Source: CBDUZS01 sp965371785 (GTDB lineage Bacteria; Fermentibacterota; Fermentibacteria; Fermentibacterales; JCC-6). From it: a stretch of 64,000 bases of DNA. The DNA is taken from contig CBDUZS010000005.1 in NCBI GenBank assembly GCA_965371785.1, positions 1-64,000 of the forward strand. Direction: 5' to 3'. The stretch's first letter is position 1. Each line of letters opens with the position of its first letter. Below are positions 8,974-17,859 of the stretch, in pieces. Under the pieces are notes generated by a model, which saw nothing but the letters and a program-made list of their open reading frames with translations, ran no database searches and had not been told where the DNA came from. The translations under genes were made by a program, and so were the position numbers.

Positions 8974-9623
8974 GCTGGGATATTATCGGAATATGGCTGG
9001 GAGCTTTCCTGACGTTGAGCCTCTACAGCTTCCTCTACAAGGACAACCCATTCTACAAGTTCGCAGAACACCTGTTCGTGGGAATGAGTGCCGGGTACTG
9101 GGTTATCTACAACATCTTCAACGTCCTGATCCCCAACTGGTGGAACAAGATGCTTCCTGTCGAAGGAGGGTTTGACCCGCTGTGGATCATTCCGGGAGTT
9201 TTCGCTTTGTTCATGCTGATGAGAATAGTGCCGAAACTTGCCGGGTATTCGAGATTGTCGCTTGCGATGATCGTTGGTACCGGTGCGGGAATAAACCTGG
9301 TCGGATTTCTGCAGACAAACGCCCTTGCACAGGTCGAAGGAACCATTATCCCTATCGGCGGTTCCAACCTAGTGGAGGTGTTCGGCAGCCTTGTAATCGT
9401 AGTGGGAGTGGTTTGCGGGCTTGCTTACTTCTTCTTCTCGAAGGCTCACACGGGAGTCCTGGGGGGAGCAGCCAACGTGGGAATTACCCTTCTGATGGTA
9501 GCATTCGGAGCGAGTTTTGGGTACACCGTAATGGCTCGTATCAGTCTACTGATAGGTCAGAGCCAGTTCCTCCTCTTCGAATGGCTTCCCACGATACCGC
9601 TTTTCAAGGGTCTGGCAGGCTGA
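8970..9623 (+). CDS. Six-TM-like membrane protein closing the DUF6754-like operon
   Basis: 217 residues, strongly hydrophobic, with about six membrane segments (IIGIWLGAFLTLSLYSFLY at the start, LWIIPGVFALFMLMRIV, VFGSLVIVVGVVCGLAYFF, and others). Charged residues cluster in short loops such as YKDNPFYKFAEH. No transporter or enzyme signature recognised. Begins at ATG 8970 overlapping the previous stop and is the last gene before a 310-base gap. Confidence 0.75.
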   Translation: MSWDIIGIWLGAFLTLSLYSFLYKDNPFYKFAEHLFVGMSAGYWVIYNIFNVLIPNWWNKMLPVEGGFDPLWIIPGVFALFMLMRIVPKLAGYSRLSLAMIVGTGAGINLVGFLQTNALAQVEGTIIPIGGSNLVEVFGSLVIVVGVVCGLAYFFFSKAHTGVLGGAANVGITLLMVAFGASFGYTVMARISLLIGQSQFLLFEWLPTIPLFKGLAG

Positions 9624-9655
9624 AGATGCGCTCTGTATGGTGGAATACGACCGGC

Positions 9656-9684
9656 TTGACTTCACCTGGAGGTGGCCGTATTCT
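9656..9684 (+). promoter_or_regulatory. Candidate promoter for the TonB-receptor cluster
   Basis: TTGACT at 9656-9661 and TATTCT at 9679-9684 with an ideal 17-base spacer. It is the best promoter match in the 310-base gap before the TonB-dependent receptor. The spacer contains the inverted repeat CACCT-GG-AGGTG, so a repressor could cover it. Confidence 0.5.
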
Positions 9685-9712
9685 CAACGCGCAACACCTT
9701 CTAATAAAGGTG
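9663..9712. promoter_or_regulatory. Pair of CACCT/AGGTG inverted repeats, operator-like
   Basis: Two inverted repeats with the same half-sites: CACCT-GG-AGGTG at 9663-9674 (inside the promoter spacer) and CACCTT-N6-AAGGTG at 9695-9712 (just after the expected transcript start). Centres are about 35 bases apart. The shared half-site and their placement suggest a regulator binding site; the second could also fold as a hairpin in the leader RNA. Confidence 0.4.
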
Positions 9713-9933
9713 AGTTGTATATTTGAGCAGTACTTTATTGGTAAAGGAGTTCTAGTAAGAAGACCATTGGAGCCGTTCTTTTCCGGGGCAGAAGGGGGTG
9801 CGTACTAACGCTTTGGGATTGGACTGCAAGTGTATTCAACTCTGTGTCCGAACGGGCAGGCTGGTAAGACCTGACCAGGTTTGCGAACCAGTTGTAAAGC
9901 CTGTTTCTGGACGGGAAAGAAAGGAGCTGTACG
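9713..9933 (+). other. Long untranslated leader before the TonB-dependent receptor
   Basis: About 220 bases without a supportable gene between the candidate promoter and the receptor start. It contains a short inverted repeat CCTGACCAGG region near 9861-9880 but no riboswitch, tRNA or sRNA that I can recognise. It ends with AAGGAGCTG as ribosome binding site. Confidence 0.4.
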
Positions 9934-12678
9934 GTGCATAAAAGAGCAATGCCGATTTTACTCGCCCTGCTCATGTTCGTTGCCCTGTCAGCAATGGCCG
10001 GAACCACGGGAAAGATTGCCGGAAGGGTGCTAGACACCAGCGGTAATCCCCTGGTCGGAGCCACCGTTATGATCGTTGGAACGAGCTACGGCGCAATGAC
10101 GGACGCGAACGGTGAGTACTTCATCATCAACCTTCAGCCGGGAACTTACACACTGAAGGCCATGATGGTTGGAATGGGTGATGTAACCATGGAGGGGATT
10201 CAGGTCGTGACAGACCTGACAACCCGGACCGATTTCCAGCTCAACATCGAGTCAGTAGGACACACCCTCATCACGGTCACAGACCAGAGGGGGATGATCC
10301 TCAGGGACGTCACCAGTTCGGTTCAGGTGATAAGCCGTGACGAGATCAGGACCATGCCCGTTGCCGGCATCGCAGACATAGTCAACCAGCAGGCAGGCGC
10401 AACCAGCCAGGGCAACCAGCTTCACATCAGAGGCGGTCGAGCCGGTGAGGTTGTCTACCTGGTCGACGGAGTCGCACAGATCGATCCCCGGTTCAACACG
10501 TTCGGAAGTGATATTCCAATGTCCGCCATCAGCGAGACTTCGATTATCACCGGCGGTTTCGGTGCCGAGTACGGCAACGCCCAGTCCGGTGTGATCAACA
10601 TCATCACTCGCGAGGGGGGCTCGAACTACACGGGTTCGATCAGCTTCAACGGCAACAACTGGGAAGCGCTCGGCGCAGCCAGCGACTGGACCTGGAGCCA
10701 TCCTGGTCCATTCCGCGAGGCCAGGCTGAACGGTGAAGCCGCCATAGGCGGCCCCGAGCCGTTCACCAGCTATCTGCTTCCCGCCATCGGCCTCAACATC
10801 CCGGGTGACACCCGGCTCTTCATCTCCGCGGAATGGCTTCAGAATGGCGGAGGAGAAGATGGCAGATATTCCTACTGGTTTAACGGCTGGGAGGATATGA
10901 CCTCGCTCAACGTCAAGCTGACCTACAAACCCACTCCGAGAACGAAGCTCAACTTCACGGGTTACTTCATGGACAGAACGCGTGGCTTCGGAATCTGGCA
11001 GTGGCACAAATTCGAGGATGTCTACATCGATGAAGATCCTCTGTCCCCGACTTACGGAGACACACTTGCCAATGGCGGGAGCATCCTCTACGGTCTTCCC
11101 ACCAGGTTCAATACGAACTACAGCATCGGTTTCGCTCTGACACAGACCCTCAGCGATGCGACGTTCCTCGAGTTCAAACTCAACCAGTTCCAGGCTCGTT
11201 ACGAGTATCGGATGCTGAACGATCCGGATAACCCGCTCTACGGCATCGATCCTCTGTACATGACCGAATATTTCGGAGAAGGATGGACGATTGAAGACTG
11301 GCTCGAATACACTCCCAGCAGAACTCTCGACACCGATGGGTTCTACCGGGGCGGCGCCAGCCGATACGCCTGGAACGACTCGAGAAGCACAACCTCTACT
11401 CTAAGACTCGATATCACCAGCCAGGTGAACAACAACCATCAGGTCAAGGCCGGTATCGAGGGCAAGTACTTCGATGTCTTCAACTTCAACGTCGATACCG
11501 CTTCGGGTGGAAACATCTACATGGACAGGTACCGTGTATTCCCCAATGCGGGAGCGGTTTACCTCCAGGATAAGATGGAGTACCGGGGAATGATAGTTAA
11601 CGCCGGGCTCAGATTCGACTACTTCGATTCCAACTTCGACAACTGGCCGGCCGACCCGACAAACCCCGTCGTTCCGGGAACCAGCCCGAGTGACCCCAAC
11701 CACATCGTCAACCCGATCAGCGTTCCCATCAAGTACCACCTGAGCCCGCGCGTCGGCTTCTCGCATCCCATCACCGAACGTGACGTGCTCCACTTCACCT
11801 ACGGTCACTACTTCCAGACTCCGCAGTTCGATCGTCTGTTCGGCGGTGCCGACTTCGATCTCGCTGGCGCATTCCCCCAGGTCGGCAACCCTGACCTCGA
11901 CCCCGAGGAGACGATCTCCTACGAAGTGGGTGTGAAGCACCAGTTCGACGATATCACAATGATCGACATCACCGGTTACTTCAAGGACATAACAGGCCTG
12001 GTCGACATGCAGAAGAACTTCTACACGGCAGTCGACGGCTACGATATGTTCATCAACGCCGACTACGGTAACGTTCGTGGCGCAGAGCTCTCCATCATGA
12101 GACGTCCCAGCAACTTCTGGTCCTTCAACGCCAACTACTCATACTCCGTGGCAAAGGGCAAGAGTTCCAGCGCGACACAGAACTACATCTACAACTGGGC
12201 GGGCTGGATCATTCCCAAGAAGGAATCCTATCTCCATTGGGATCAGCGCCATTCAGTGAACGCGAACGTGGATTATCGAATTCCCAGGGGTGAGGGTCCC
12301 ATGATAGGTGACTCCCATTTCCTCGAGGGTTTCGGTGCTCACGTGGAGTGGGCATTCGGCAGCGGTTTCCCCTACAGCTCCGCCAACCAGGGAACCGAAG
12401 CGCCCGAAATCAACGACATGCGCTATCCGTTTACGATGAACACCACTATAAAGGTCAACAAGACCTTCTGGCTCGGCCCCGTATCGCTGGATATCTACTG
12501 CTGGGTCGAGAACCTGTTCAACAGGCATAACATCTTCGATATCAGGGATGAAGCCTGGTACGACGCAGATCAGGATGGTAACGGAGAGCCCGATCACGAT
12601 CCGATGGGCCAGCTTGGTGACCCCAGTGCTTACACGAGACACAGACAGATCCGTTTCGGCATCGGTCTGGAGTGGTAA
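9934..12678 (+). CDS. TonB-dependent outer-membrane receptor with carboxypeptidase-regulatory-like N-domain
   Basis: 914 residues. A signal peptide ends near AMAGTTG; residues about 26-105 form a CarboxypepD_reg-like domain (GKIAGRVLDTSGNPLVGATV, then NLQPGTYTLKAMMVGM); a plug domain follows (about 125-230; SVQVISRDEIRTMPV, LHIRGGRAGEVVYLVDGV, GAEYGNAQSGVINIITREGG); the rest is a beta barrel ending in a terminal Trp (FGIGLEW), the usual outer-membrane targeting end. Such receptors import ligands using energy from TonB; the ligand cannot be inferred. GTG start preceded by AAGGAGCTG. ExbB/ExbD/TonB genes follow directly, so receptor and energiser are encoded together. Confidence 0.92.
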   Translation: MHKRAMPILLALLMFVALSAMAGTTGKIAGRVLDTSGNPLVGATVMIVGTSYGAMTDANGEYFIINLQPGTYTLKAMMVGMGDVTMEGIQVVTDLTTRTDFQLNIESVGHTLITVTDQRGMILRDVTSSVQVISRDEIRTMPVAGIADIVNQQAGATSQGNQLHIRGGRAGEVVYLVDGVAQIDPRFNTFGSDIPMSAISETSIITGGFGAEYGNAQSGVINIITREGGSNYTGSISFNGNNWEALGAASDWTWSHPGPFREARLNGEAAIGGPEPFTSYLLPAIGLNIPGDTRLFISAEWLQNGGGEDGRYSYWFNGWEDMTSLNVKLTYKPTPRTKLNFTGYFMDRTRGFGIWQWHKFEDVYIDEDPLSPTYGDTLANGGSILYGLPTRFNTNYSIGFALTQTLSDATFLEFKLNQFQARYEYRMLNDPDNPLYGIDPLYMTEYFGEGWTIEDWLEYTPSRTLDTDGFYRGGASRYAWNDSRSTTSTLRLDITSQVNNNHQVKAGIEGKYFDVFNFNVDTASGGNIYMDRYRVFPNAGAVYLQDKMEYRGMIVNAGLRFDYFDSNFDNWPADPTNPVVPGTSPSDPNHIVNPISVPIKYHLSPRVGFSHPITERDVLHFTYGHYFQTPQFDRLFGGADFDLAGAFPQVGNPDLDPEETISYEVGVKHQFDDITMIDITGYFKDITGLVDMQKNFYTAVDGYDMFINADYGNVRGAELSIMRRPSNFWSFNANYSYSVAKGKSSSATQNYIYNWAGWIIPKKESYLHWDQRHSVNANVDYRIPRGEGPMIGDSHFLEGFGAHVEWAFGSGFPYSSANQGTEAPEINDMRYPFTMNTTIKVNKTFWLGPVSLDIYCWVENLFNRHNIFDIRDEAWYDADQDGNGEPDHDPMGQLGDPSAYTRHRQIRFGIGLEW

Positions 12679-12684
12679 CGAGAT

Positions 12685-12726
12685 AGCCTGACAGGCTTAT
12701 GATGGCTGCCCTTCGGGGCGGCCATC
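12685..12726 (+). other. Intercistronic hairpins between receptor and exbB
   Basis: AGCCTG-A-CAGGCT (12685-12697) is followed by an 11-base stem GATGGCTGCCC / GGGCGGCCATC (12701-12726, one wobble pair) closed by a UUCG tetraloop. No U-tract follows, so it is more likely a partial terminator or mRNA-stabilising element than a full terminator. Confidence 0.55.
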
Positions 12727-12757
12727 CGGGCCTGACATCAACAAGGAGAGTTTCTAT

Positions 12758-13600
12758 ATGCGCAAGTTCATACTTGCCTTGCTGGTGCTGGCTGCGCTCA
12801 CGTGGGCTCAGGCACCGGATGAACCTGAACCGGTAGATACCGGGGATGCCGTCGAAGAGACGGAACAGGTCGAGGAACCTGCCGAGGTGGTTGAAGAGGA
12901 AGCTGTCGAAGCTCCCGTTTCGACAACTGAAGAAGTTGAGGGGGAAGAGGTCGAGCGCCAGCAAAGCGCCAGCATGGACCTCAAGGACCTCTTCATCTCC
13001 GGCGGACCATTCATGTACCCCCTCCTCCTCTCCCTGCTCATAGGCATCGCCGTCACCGTCGAGAGGTTCATTACCTACGGCAAGGCCAAGGTAAATGTTG
13101 CCAGCTTCCTGGAGAAGGTGGGAGGCTTCATCCGCAAGGGTGACCTCAGGGGTGCTGAAGATCTCTGTGATCGGACACCCGGTCCGGTAGCTTCAATTCT
13201 CAGAGCAGGTCTTCTCAGGCGCGACAAGGGCCTCGAGGACGTCGAGAAGGGTATCGAAGCTGCAGGCGGAATAGAGATGGCTTTCCTCGAGAAGGGGATA
13301 GTCGTTCTCGCATCGGTATCGAGCATCGCTCCGATGCTTGGTTTCCTGGGCACGGTTTCTGGAATGATCAGGGCGTTCGGTGAGATTGCCGCCGCCAAGA
13401 ACGTCGAAGCCAGCCTTGTCGCAGGTGGTATCCAGGAGGCTCTTATCACAACCGCCACCGGACTCATTATAGCAATCCCGATCCAGATGGCACACAACTA
13501 CTTCATTGCCAGGATCGGCAAGTTCGTAATCGATATGGAGGAGGCCAGCATGTTCCTGATAGACCAGCTGGCCGAGATGGAGCATCTGAAGCAGCTTTAA
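12758..13600 (+). CDS. exbB: ExbB/TolQ-family proton channel with acidic N-terminal extension
   Basis: 280 residues. A signal-like N-terminus (MRKFILALLVLAALTWAQA) is followed by a Glu-rich periplasmic stretch to about residue 68, then the usual ExbB core: TM near 84-104, a cytoplasmic loop, and the conserved PMLGFLGTVSGMIRAF and ALITTATGLIIAIPIQ membrane helices. With ExbD it forms the proton-driven motor of the inner membrane that energises TonB. The extension is known in many MotA/TolQ/ExbB proteins outside Proteobacteria. Ten bases separate it from the first exbD. Confidence 0.92.
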   Translation: MRKFILALLVLAALTWAQAPDEPEPVDTGDAVEETEQVEEPAEVVEEEAVEAPVSTTEEVEGEEVERQQSASMDLKDLFISGGPFMYPLLLSLLIGIAVTVERFITYGKAKVNVASFLEKVGGFIRKGDLRGAEDLCDRTPGPVASILRAGLLRRDKGLEDVEKGIEAAGGIEMAFLEKGIVVLASVSSIAPMLGFLGTVSGMIRAFGEIAAAKNVEASLVAGGIQEALITTATGLIIAIPIQMAHNYFIARIGKFVIDMEEASMFLIDQLAEMEHLKQL

Positions 13601-13610
13601 GAGGGAGAAT

Positions 13611-14360
13611 ATGCGGATACGTAACAAACCAAGGGCAAGCGGAGAGATCACTGATTCCTCCATGTCCGATATTGCGTTTCTTCTGCTGATATTCTTCCTG
13701 GTCACGACTACCTTCGAAGTGCAGAAGGGCATCTCCTACAAGCTTCCCAAGAAGCCCGACGAGAGGGTCGAAGAAGTTGTGATCGACGAGTCTAACAGGC
13801 TGGTCATGACGATAAAGCAGTGGGGGCTCCACGAGTACGTCGCCCTGATAGATCAGGCGCCGGAAAATGGACCACTGCAGAGAGCCCGCGCGGGAGAGGA
13901 TGTCAGTCTCGAAGACACCGTGCTCACCAACGGGATCATGAAACTTGCAGCTGACAGGGCCGAAGCAATGGCCGTTGTCCGGAGCAGGCTTCTGAACAAT
14001 CTCGAAGTTGCCAAGGGGGTTCCATCCGGAACCTTCTCCAGCCTGGAATCAGCCATTCAGGCAGAGAACCTGTTCACCCTGGTGCGTCCCGGAATCCTCC
14101 GGGAATCCCTGGGGGGCGATACACCGATGGAGAACGATCCGATCTTTGGAGAAGTCGCCTTTGGTGATACACTGGTTCTCGCCGACCAGCGGCAGGGCGA
14201 TATCGCCTCTGTCGTTCGGGAGAGTGAGCTGGTCGTCATTCTCAAGTTCTTCCCTGACTGTGATTACGACGGCATGATCACCGCGCTCGACATGCTGAGG
14301 CGCAACGGTGTCAGCCGTACGGGAATCACCATCCAGGAGAGGCTTGGAGGTGGTGCCTGA
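13611..14360 (+). CDS. exbD: ExbD/TolR-family protein, long form
   Basis: 249 residues, longer than the usual 130-150. A single N-terminal membrane helix carries the motor aspartate in MSDIAFLLLIFFLVTTTFE; the periplasmic part includes a long insertion (about residues 70-190) before a C-terminal ExbD-like end (GDIASVVRESELVVILK, then DMLRRNGVSRTGI). It pairs with ExbB as the stator/rotor of the TonB motor. It overlaps the second exbD by one base (ATGA-type junction at 14360). Confidence 0.85.
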   Translation: MRIRNKPRASGEITDSSMSDIAFLLLIFFLVTTTFEVQKGISYKLPKKPDERVEEVVIDESNRLVMTIKQWGLHEYVALIDQAPENGPLQRARAGEDVSLEDTVLTNGIMKLAADRAEAMAVVRSRLLNNLEVAKGVPSGTFSSLESAIQAENLFTLVRPGILRESLGGDTPMENDPIFGEVAFGDTLVLADQRQGDIASVVRESELVVILKFFPDCDYDGMITALDMLRRNGVSRTGITIQERLGGGA

Positions 14361-14824
14361 TGAAACTGAGGAGGAGAATGGGAACAAGCGGTCACATCTT
14401 CACTGGAACTATGGCCGATATCGTCTTCCTGCTCCTGGTCTTCTTCATGGCCACTACACTCTTCAAGGAGGACAGTGGCCTGAGGGTACGTTTCCCGCAG
14501 GCACACCCGGAAGTGATGAGTGAGCTCGGCAAACAGTTCCTCAGCGTGACCGTCTGGATCAAACAGATGGAACCGGGGAACGATGAAAGCGAGCTCATCG
14601 CCAGAATTGGCGATTTCGACCTTCCGATCCATCAGGTTCCAGAGCAGCTTCGGAGGCTCAGCGAGAAGTACTGGCGTGAGCAGAACAAACACGTGGACAT
14701 AATAGTGTTGAACATCGATCAGAGGGTCCCGATGGGCTCTATGGTCGAGCTGTTCAATTCCATGCGTTTCGAAGAACTCTACAGCATTCAGTTCAATGCA
14801 GTCGAGTTCGGAATCCAGTTTTAG
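14360..14824 (+). CDS. exbD: ExbD/TolR-family protein, short form
   Basis: 154 residues. The membrane helix with the motor aspartate is MADIVFLLLVFFMATTLF; the periplasmic domain ends with NIDQRVPMGSMVELFNSMR. The presence of two different ExbD proteins next to one ExbB is common in Bacteroidetes-type systems and may give a hetero-oligomeric ExbD. It overlaps the previous gene and is 13 bases from tonB. Confidence 0.88.
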   Translation: MKLRRRMGTSGHIFTGTMADIVFLLLVFFMATTLFKEDSGLRVRFPQAHPEVMSELGKQFLSVTVWIKQMEPGNDESELIARIGDFDLPIHQVPEQLRRLSEKYWREQNKHVDIIVLNIDQRVPMGSMVELFNSMRFEELYSIQFNAVEFGIQF

Positions 14825-14837
14825 GAAAGGGGGAAGC

Positions 14838-15509
14838 ATGTCCACCAAAGCAGAGAACAAGCTGAGACAGATGTCTTCCCGGGGAACGGAATGGGGCATT
14901 GTCGCAGGGCTGACCATTCTGTTGGTCTTCTTCGAACTGGTTCCCGCCAGCGAGATCGGCCGTCTATCCACCCGCACCACTGACTCGGAGATGGAAGCGG
15001 TCGATGCTGATATCGCCTTTGACGACGCTGTCGAGGAGCAGGAGGAAGAAGTACAGGAAGAACAGGAAGAGTTAGAGCAGGAGACGGAAGAACTGGTAGA
15101 GGAGCTCCAGACCGATGTGACCATTTCCCTGAGCGAGGATACCGAAGGGCTGTCAACGGTGGAAACCATTGCTCAGTCCGAGGAGCTTTCCTCAGGGCAG
15201 GCAGAGAGTACGGGCCCCCCGAGGTTCATGCCCGTCGAGGTGGTTCCGGTATGCACGTACAGACCCACTCCGTCATATCCCGAGATGGCAGCTCAGGCTG
15301 GTGTCGAGGGTGTTGTCACGCTCTGGGTTTACGTGAAGACCGATGGCACCGTTGCGGACGTTCAGCTCTACAACTCCAGCGGTCTGAGTTCGCTTGACGA
15401 CGCAGCCGTATCGGCAGCATGGAACACGAGGTGGACCCCGGCACAGAACAACGGAATCTCCGTTGGCGTCTGGACCACTCTACAGTACGCTTTCACACTG
15501 ACGGATTGA
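14838..15509 (+). CDS. tonB: TonB-like energy transducer with Glu-rich linker
   Basis: 223 residues from the ATG at 14838 (AAAGGGGGAAG upstream). One N-terminal membrane anchor (about 19-35, WGIVAGLTILLVFFELV), a linker dominated by Glu and Gln (about 65-100) where TonB usually has Pro/Lys repeats, and a TonB_C domain from about residue 145 (PSYPEMAAQAGVEGVVTLWV, then SSLDDAAVSAAWNTRW). It would span the periplasm and contact the receptor. The acidic linker could form a helix or coiled coil rather than an extended polyproline rod; that is inference. Confidence 0.9.
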   Translation: MSTKAENKLRQMSSRGTEWGIVAGLTILLVFFELVPASEIGRLSTRTTDSEMEAVDADIAFDDAVEEQEEEVQEEQEELEQETEELVEELQTDVTISLSEDTEGLSTVETIAQSEELSSGQAESTGPPRFMPVEVVPVCTYRPTPSYPEMAAQAGVEGVVTLWVYVKTDGTVADVQLYNSSGLSSLDDAAVSAAWNTRWTPAQNNGISVGVWTTLQYAFTLTD

Positions 15510-15545
15510 TGAAATGGACAGAGAGACAGAACTGACAAACATGAG

Positions 15546-15582
15546 GCACATATCAGGAGGAGGGGATCCTCCGGGTATGTGC
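15546..15582 (+). other. Two-step hairpin between tonB and the secreted-protein gene
   Basis: Outer stem GCACATA (15546-15552) / TATGTGC (15576-15582) and inner stem GGAGGA (15556-15561) / TCCTCC (15567-15572), both perfect, with a three-by-three internal loop. No U-tract follows. The inner left arm is a ribosome-binding-site-like sequence locked in the stem. The hairpin argues that the next gene starts after it. Confidence 0.55.
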
Positions 15583-15600
15583 TCAGAGGAAGAATTGGAG

Positions 15601-17847
15601 GTGAAGGAGGGTATGAGGAACCTCACGCGAAGCAGATTCCTGGTCCCTGTCCTGCTGGTGGTATTTCTACTGGCGGGAACGGGCGTGGCCAGGGAACTGC
15701 GCGAACTCCCCATGCCGGAAGGCAACACTGACGCCAGACCACCCCTGGTCTGGGTACTTCACAATCTCAGTAACGTCTGGTGCGCCTTTCTCAACATTGG
15801 GGTTTACGGTGATCCGTGGGAGAACTACCCAAGAATGGAATGGCCCGGAGGAGAGGGAAGCAATTACCTCTGGATAGGTAACATATGGTCCTGCGTCTAC
15901 GGACCCGTTACACCGACTGGAACCGTGGCCAAGTACGCAAGCACTCCGGATTACTCAGCAGGCTGGGAACTCTGGCCTAGCGAGGGATGCCCGGTGGTCA
16001 AGCTGTCACCCGGCTCCATTGCTCTCGAGCAGTCGGAATACGGATACGATGACTGGGAACCCACCCAGAACGACGATCCCTACGGGATGAAAATCTACGA
16101 GTATAACCTCGGCTGGGGCACGCCGGGATTCAACAACTTCATCGCAACCGATCACATCATCACCCATCACAGTGAGTTCGGCAATCCGGGAATACCTCTC
16201 GATGCCTTTTCCGTGTCCATAATGGGTGATTGCGATGTAGCCACTGCCGATGTGACAGATTGCCATCTGGATGACATGGTCTACTACGACGGCCATGCAA
16301 TCTGGTGCAACGACCCCGACGCCACCTTCGAATACGAGTTCGATGGAGGGGTCAAGGCATCGGAGCAGGATATCTACACCTATCAGCAGAACCCCGATAA
16401 CCCGCTGCCGCCGGAAGACCCTCAGAACGTCTTCTACTACTACAACTACATGGGCAGCGACAACATCCTCGACAACGATGTCGATGGCAACGGAGTGAGT
16501 GATCACTTCACCGTCATCTTCAAGATAGAGATAGCGTCTGGCGACACGATCTTCGCGGTCGAGCCTAACACCGGTCTCGAGCTCTTCGCCGACGGCGCAC
16601 CACCCGACTGGTACGAGCACACAGTGGGCGATACCATCTACTGCGTGATTCCCAGAAACATGAGCAACATCTGGGATACCGATAACCCTGGAACCGGTGT
16701 CGACGACTCCGGTGAACCGGAGCTGGATCCCCCGGTTAACGGTTTCATCGCATGGCGTCTGCTCGATTTCTGGATAAAGAAGGTCGATGGAACCATTGAG
16801 CGCCCGATCGACGTTTACGGTGTGCCGATTGCCATGTCGCATTCCTGGTGGAACTGGGAGAGCGATCCTGGCAACGACATCGAGAAATACAACTACATGT
16901 GGGGAGAGAACCCGGATCAGAGCGGAAGGCACAGTGGACCTGCCTACTACGTTGACTGGACAGGCAATCCTAACGCACCCAGCGCATTCGAGCCCGTCAA
17001 CGCCGGCCCGTTCCCCATCGTGCACGACAACCCCATCGCCCTTGGATACCCTCAGTTCGACTACAGGTTCCTGATATCCGCAGGTCCTGTAGAACTTGCT
17101 GACGGTGACAGCCTCCATTTCGTGGGCGGCTGGCTTGTAGGGCGCGGGCTTGCAGGGGCACGAGAAGTAGCGGACAACATGCTCGACGCCTACTACCGCG
17201 ATGGCGGATGGGGTGTTCCGCAACTGCCGCCGTCACCAATCCTCTTCTACCAGGCAGGCGATGGTTTCGTGCAGCTCGAGTGGGGCGCGAACGCAGAGAG
17301 TTACAACCCGTTCGGAGGCTACAACATCTACCGCTCGACCTTCGAGCCTTCGGGATGGACTCTCATGCGTACCGAAAGCTCCGGTACCAACAGCTGGACC
17401 GACACGTCGGTTCAGAACGGCTTCCCTTACTACTACGTCGTTACCGCTTACGATGAGGTCACGACCGTAGAGAGCACGAAGTCGAACTACAAACAGACAC
17501 TCGAAGGCACTCCCGTTCCGGTTGTCCCATCCTGGACCGTCGATTCGGGCTGGATGGACAACGTTTCCGTGGTGCCCAACCCGTACAGGGGCTCGGCAGC
17601 ATGGGAAGTCACGTACTTCGACAAGATAGCCTTCATCAACCTGCCGGCAATGTGCGACATCGACATCTACACGCTTGCGGGAGATCTGGTTATTACACTG
17701 GAACACCGCAGCGCGTCAGGTGCGGTGGGCACGGCGTACTGGGATCTACTCAGTAGGAATACTCAGGAAGTCACTTCAGGTCTCTACATCTACCGTGTGG
17801 CGACTGAAAGTGATTTCGTGATCGGCAAATTTGCCATCATCAGATAG
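15601..17847 (+). CDS. Large secreted protein with fibronectin III domain and T9SS-like C-terminal domain
   Basis: About 748 residues from GTG 15601, or 744 from ATG 15613; both give a signal peptide (RSRFLVPVLLVVFLLAGTGVA). A still longer reading from ATG 15514 would begin before a strong hairpin and is less likely. The central 450 residues are rich in Asp, Tyr, Trp and Asn and match no family I know. About residues 540-640 look like a fibronectin III domain (FVQLEWGANAESYNPFGGYN). The C-terminus (VSVVPNPYRGSAAWEVTYFD, DIYTLAGDLVITLEH, SGLYIYRVATE) resembles FlgD-like/T9SS sorting domains. Likely a surface or exported protein. Confidence 0.8.
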   Translation: MKEGMRNLTRSRFLVPVLLVVFLLAGTGVARELRELPMPEGNTDARPPLVWVLHNLSNVWCAFLNIGVYGDPWENYPRMEWPGGEGSNYLWIGNIWSCVYGPVTPTGTVAKYASTPDYSAGWELWPSEGCPVVKLSPGSIALEQSEYGYDDWEPTQNDDPYGMKIYEYNLGWGTPGFNNFIATDHIITHHSEFGNPGIPLDAFSVSIMGDCDVATADVTDCHLDDMVYYDGHAIWCNDPDATFEYEFDGGVKASEQDIYTYQQNPDNPLPPEDPQNVFYYYNYMGSDNILDNDVDGNGVSDHFTVIFKIEIASGDTIFAVEPNTGLELFADGAPPDWYEHTVGDTIYCVIPRNMSNIWDTDNPGTGVDDSGEPELDPPVNGFIAWRLLDFWIKKVDGTIERPIDVYGVPIAMSHSWWNWESDPGNDIEKYNYMWGENPDQSGRHSGPAYYVDWTGNPNAPSAFEPVNAGPFPIVHDNPIALGYPQFDYRFLISAGPVELADGDSLHFVGGWLVGRGLAGAREVADNMLDAYYRDGGWGVPQLPPSPILFYQAGDGFVQLEWGANAESYNPFGGYNIYRSTFEPSGWTLMRTESSGTNSWTDTSVQNGFPYYYVVTAYDEVTTVESTKSNYKQTLEGTPVPVVPSWTVDSGWMDNVSVVPNPYRGSAAWEVTYFDKIAFINLPAMCDIDIYTLAGDLVITLEHRSASGAVGTAYWDLLSRNTQEVTSGLYIYRVATESDFVIGKFAIIR

Positions 17848-17859
17848 GGAGGAGGGACC

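Noticed and set aside
15514..15600. N-terminal extension of the secreted protein from ATG 15514
   Set aside because: It would place 29 polar residues before the signal peptide and run through a strong hairpin; later starts give a normal signal sequence.
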